Source: Lepas anatifera
Taxonomy: Eukaryota > Arthropoda > Thecostraca > Lepadidae
Length of the DNA stretch: 64,000 nucleotides
Assembly (NCBI GenBank): GCA_034440635.1
Contig: JAOTON010001937.1
Location: forward strand, 1,116,001-1,180,000
Direction: 5' to 3'
The translations under genes and the position numbers were made by a program. How positions within the stretch are numbered: position 1 is the stretch's first letter; every line of letters starts with the position of its first letter. The notes under the pieces were generated by a model, which saw only the letters and a program-made list of their open reading frames with translations, searched no databases and had not been told where the DNA came from. Positions 62,940-64,000 of this stretch are shown one piece after another.

Positions 62940-64000
62940 ATACAGGGGCGGTAAGATTCAGTGCTGCAGTGCGCCCAGGGCGACCATTTATAGACTAAGA
63001 ACGGTCCAAATTAGGATGGAAGTGATAAGATGGGGGCGACAGTGATTGGCTGGCGCGGCAAGAAACACGACAGTCATAAGTCGAGGGCGGCAGTGATGGG
63101 CCAGGCTATAAACTAGGAGTGGGGCGAATCAGAGTGGAAGTGATAAGAGGAGGGTGGCGGTGAGGACTGGAGGGCGGCAGTTATGAACTAGGGGCGGCAC
63201 GAATCAGGGCGCAAGTGATAAGTTGGGGAAGGGGCGGCCTTGATTAGCTGGGGGCGGCACGAGTCAAGGCAAAGGGGAAAAGCCGAGGACGGAAATGGTC
63301 AGCCATAGGTAGTAGTTATAAACTACGGGTGGCACGAATCAGGGCGAAGAGATAAGCTGAGGCAGGGACGGTGGATTCGGGGGGGGCAGGGTGTGAAGCT
63401 GCACACCTGGAAAAATGAGGGTGTGCAAAAGTATCTTTTTGCACACCCGGTTTTGGCTTCGTCCGGGGAGGCACCTCGGATTTGGGTGGCGCCCCCAGCC
63501 GGCCAAGAGAAAATCAGGCCTAAACACCGCCTATCTTAATAGGTAGGACCCCCTTTGCGAAATAAAAATATTTTTCACATATGAATGGTGCCCCCTGTCA
63601 TCAAAGCCATCCCATAGGGAGCAAAAATGCCCAATTTCTCCTCTAAACGCTGGGCAAGGGAAATTATCTCAGCGCCCCACCCCCCCCTGAGAGAGAGTCC
63701 CTTGGGAGCCAAAGACGTCCCCCAGTTGATGAAGGCTCCCCCTGGGGAGGAAGCCCTTCCGAAAATCTTGCACAGCGGCCGAAAATGGAATCCGCTGTCC
63801 CTGAGCTAGGAGCGGCAGTCGTGAGCCCAGGGCGGCACGAATTAGAGCGGAAGTGATAAGCCAGGGGCAGCATTCATTAGCTGAGGTGGTAGCGATGAGC
63901 TGGAGGCGGCATGAAACACGGTGGCAGTGATATCAGCAGTGATGAGCCAGGTTCTGGTTGAATCAGGGCGGCAGTGATAACTCAGGGCTGGCACGAATCA
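62940..64000 (+). mobile_element. Element J, copy 2, with internal tandem units
   Basis: Contains many units of about 50 bp built from ggcggcagtgatgagc and ggcggcacgaatcagggc with aagtgataag. A non-repetitive block (63360-63800) includes cggtggattc and a tatcttaataggtaggaccc segment. That block and part of the tandem units recur in reverse at 53165-53690. The element runs off the window end. Confidence 0.75.

Overview
The window is animal nuclear DNA, most likely from an arthropod and perhaps a crustacean. The evidence is an intron-rich gene, GC-rich codons, a BEL/Pao gag, Nimb/I-like and RNase H-bearing LINEs ending in (CAA)n, and dense small DNA transposons. No prokaryotic gene organisation is present. 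The species cannot be named from the sequence alone.

Only one clearly functional host gene is recognised: the nicalin orthologue (NCLN), an ER membrane protein of the translocon-associated BOS complex. It lies on the + strand in eight coding exons from 17838 to 47532. The exons join in phase into a 548-residue protein matching nicalin from the N-terminal anchor to the C-terminal transmembrane segment. About 28 kb of this 29.7 kb gene is intron, filled with minisatellites, MITE-like elements, a SINE fragment and a decayed LINE. Tandem repeats built from exon-intron junction sequence surround several splice sites. There are nine in-phase copies of the exon 3 donor, five copies of the exon 4 acceptor, and a CT run of about 370 nt at the exon 6 acceptor.

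Left flank (1-17.8 kb): a 27-bp minisatellite, then a decayed BEL/Pao gag abutted by a nest of LINEs. A + strand LINE (4071-12739) was split by a - strand LINE (5231-11188). That LINE was in turn split by a Nimb-like element (5378-7966). The two inner insertions have target duplications. MITE-like elements follow, one nested inside another.

Right flank (47.5-64 kb): almost pure repeat. It holds several families of TTAA-flanked elements rich in AGGTCA half-sites, nested in each other. It also holds a 3-kb foldback element (59632-62605) with inverted arms of about 700 bp that encloses a decayed protein-coding segment, and degenerate tandem-repeat elements.

Several insertions can be proved inside the window because a second copy of the interrupted repeat shows the empty target site. 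TTAA target duplications (piggyBac or Kolobok type) dominate. No transposase was recognised, so the small elements look non-autonomous.
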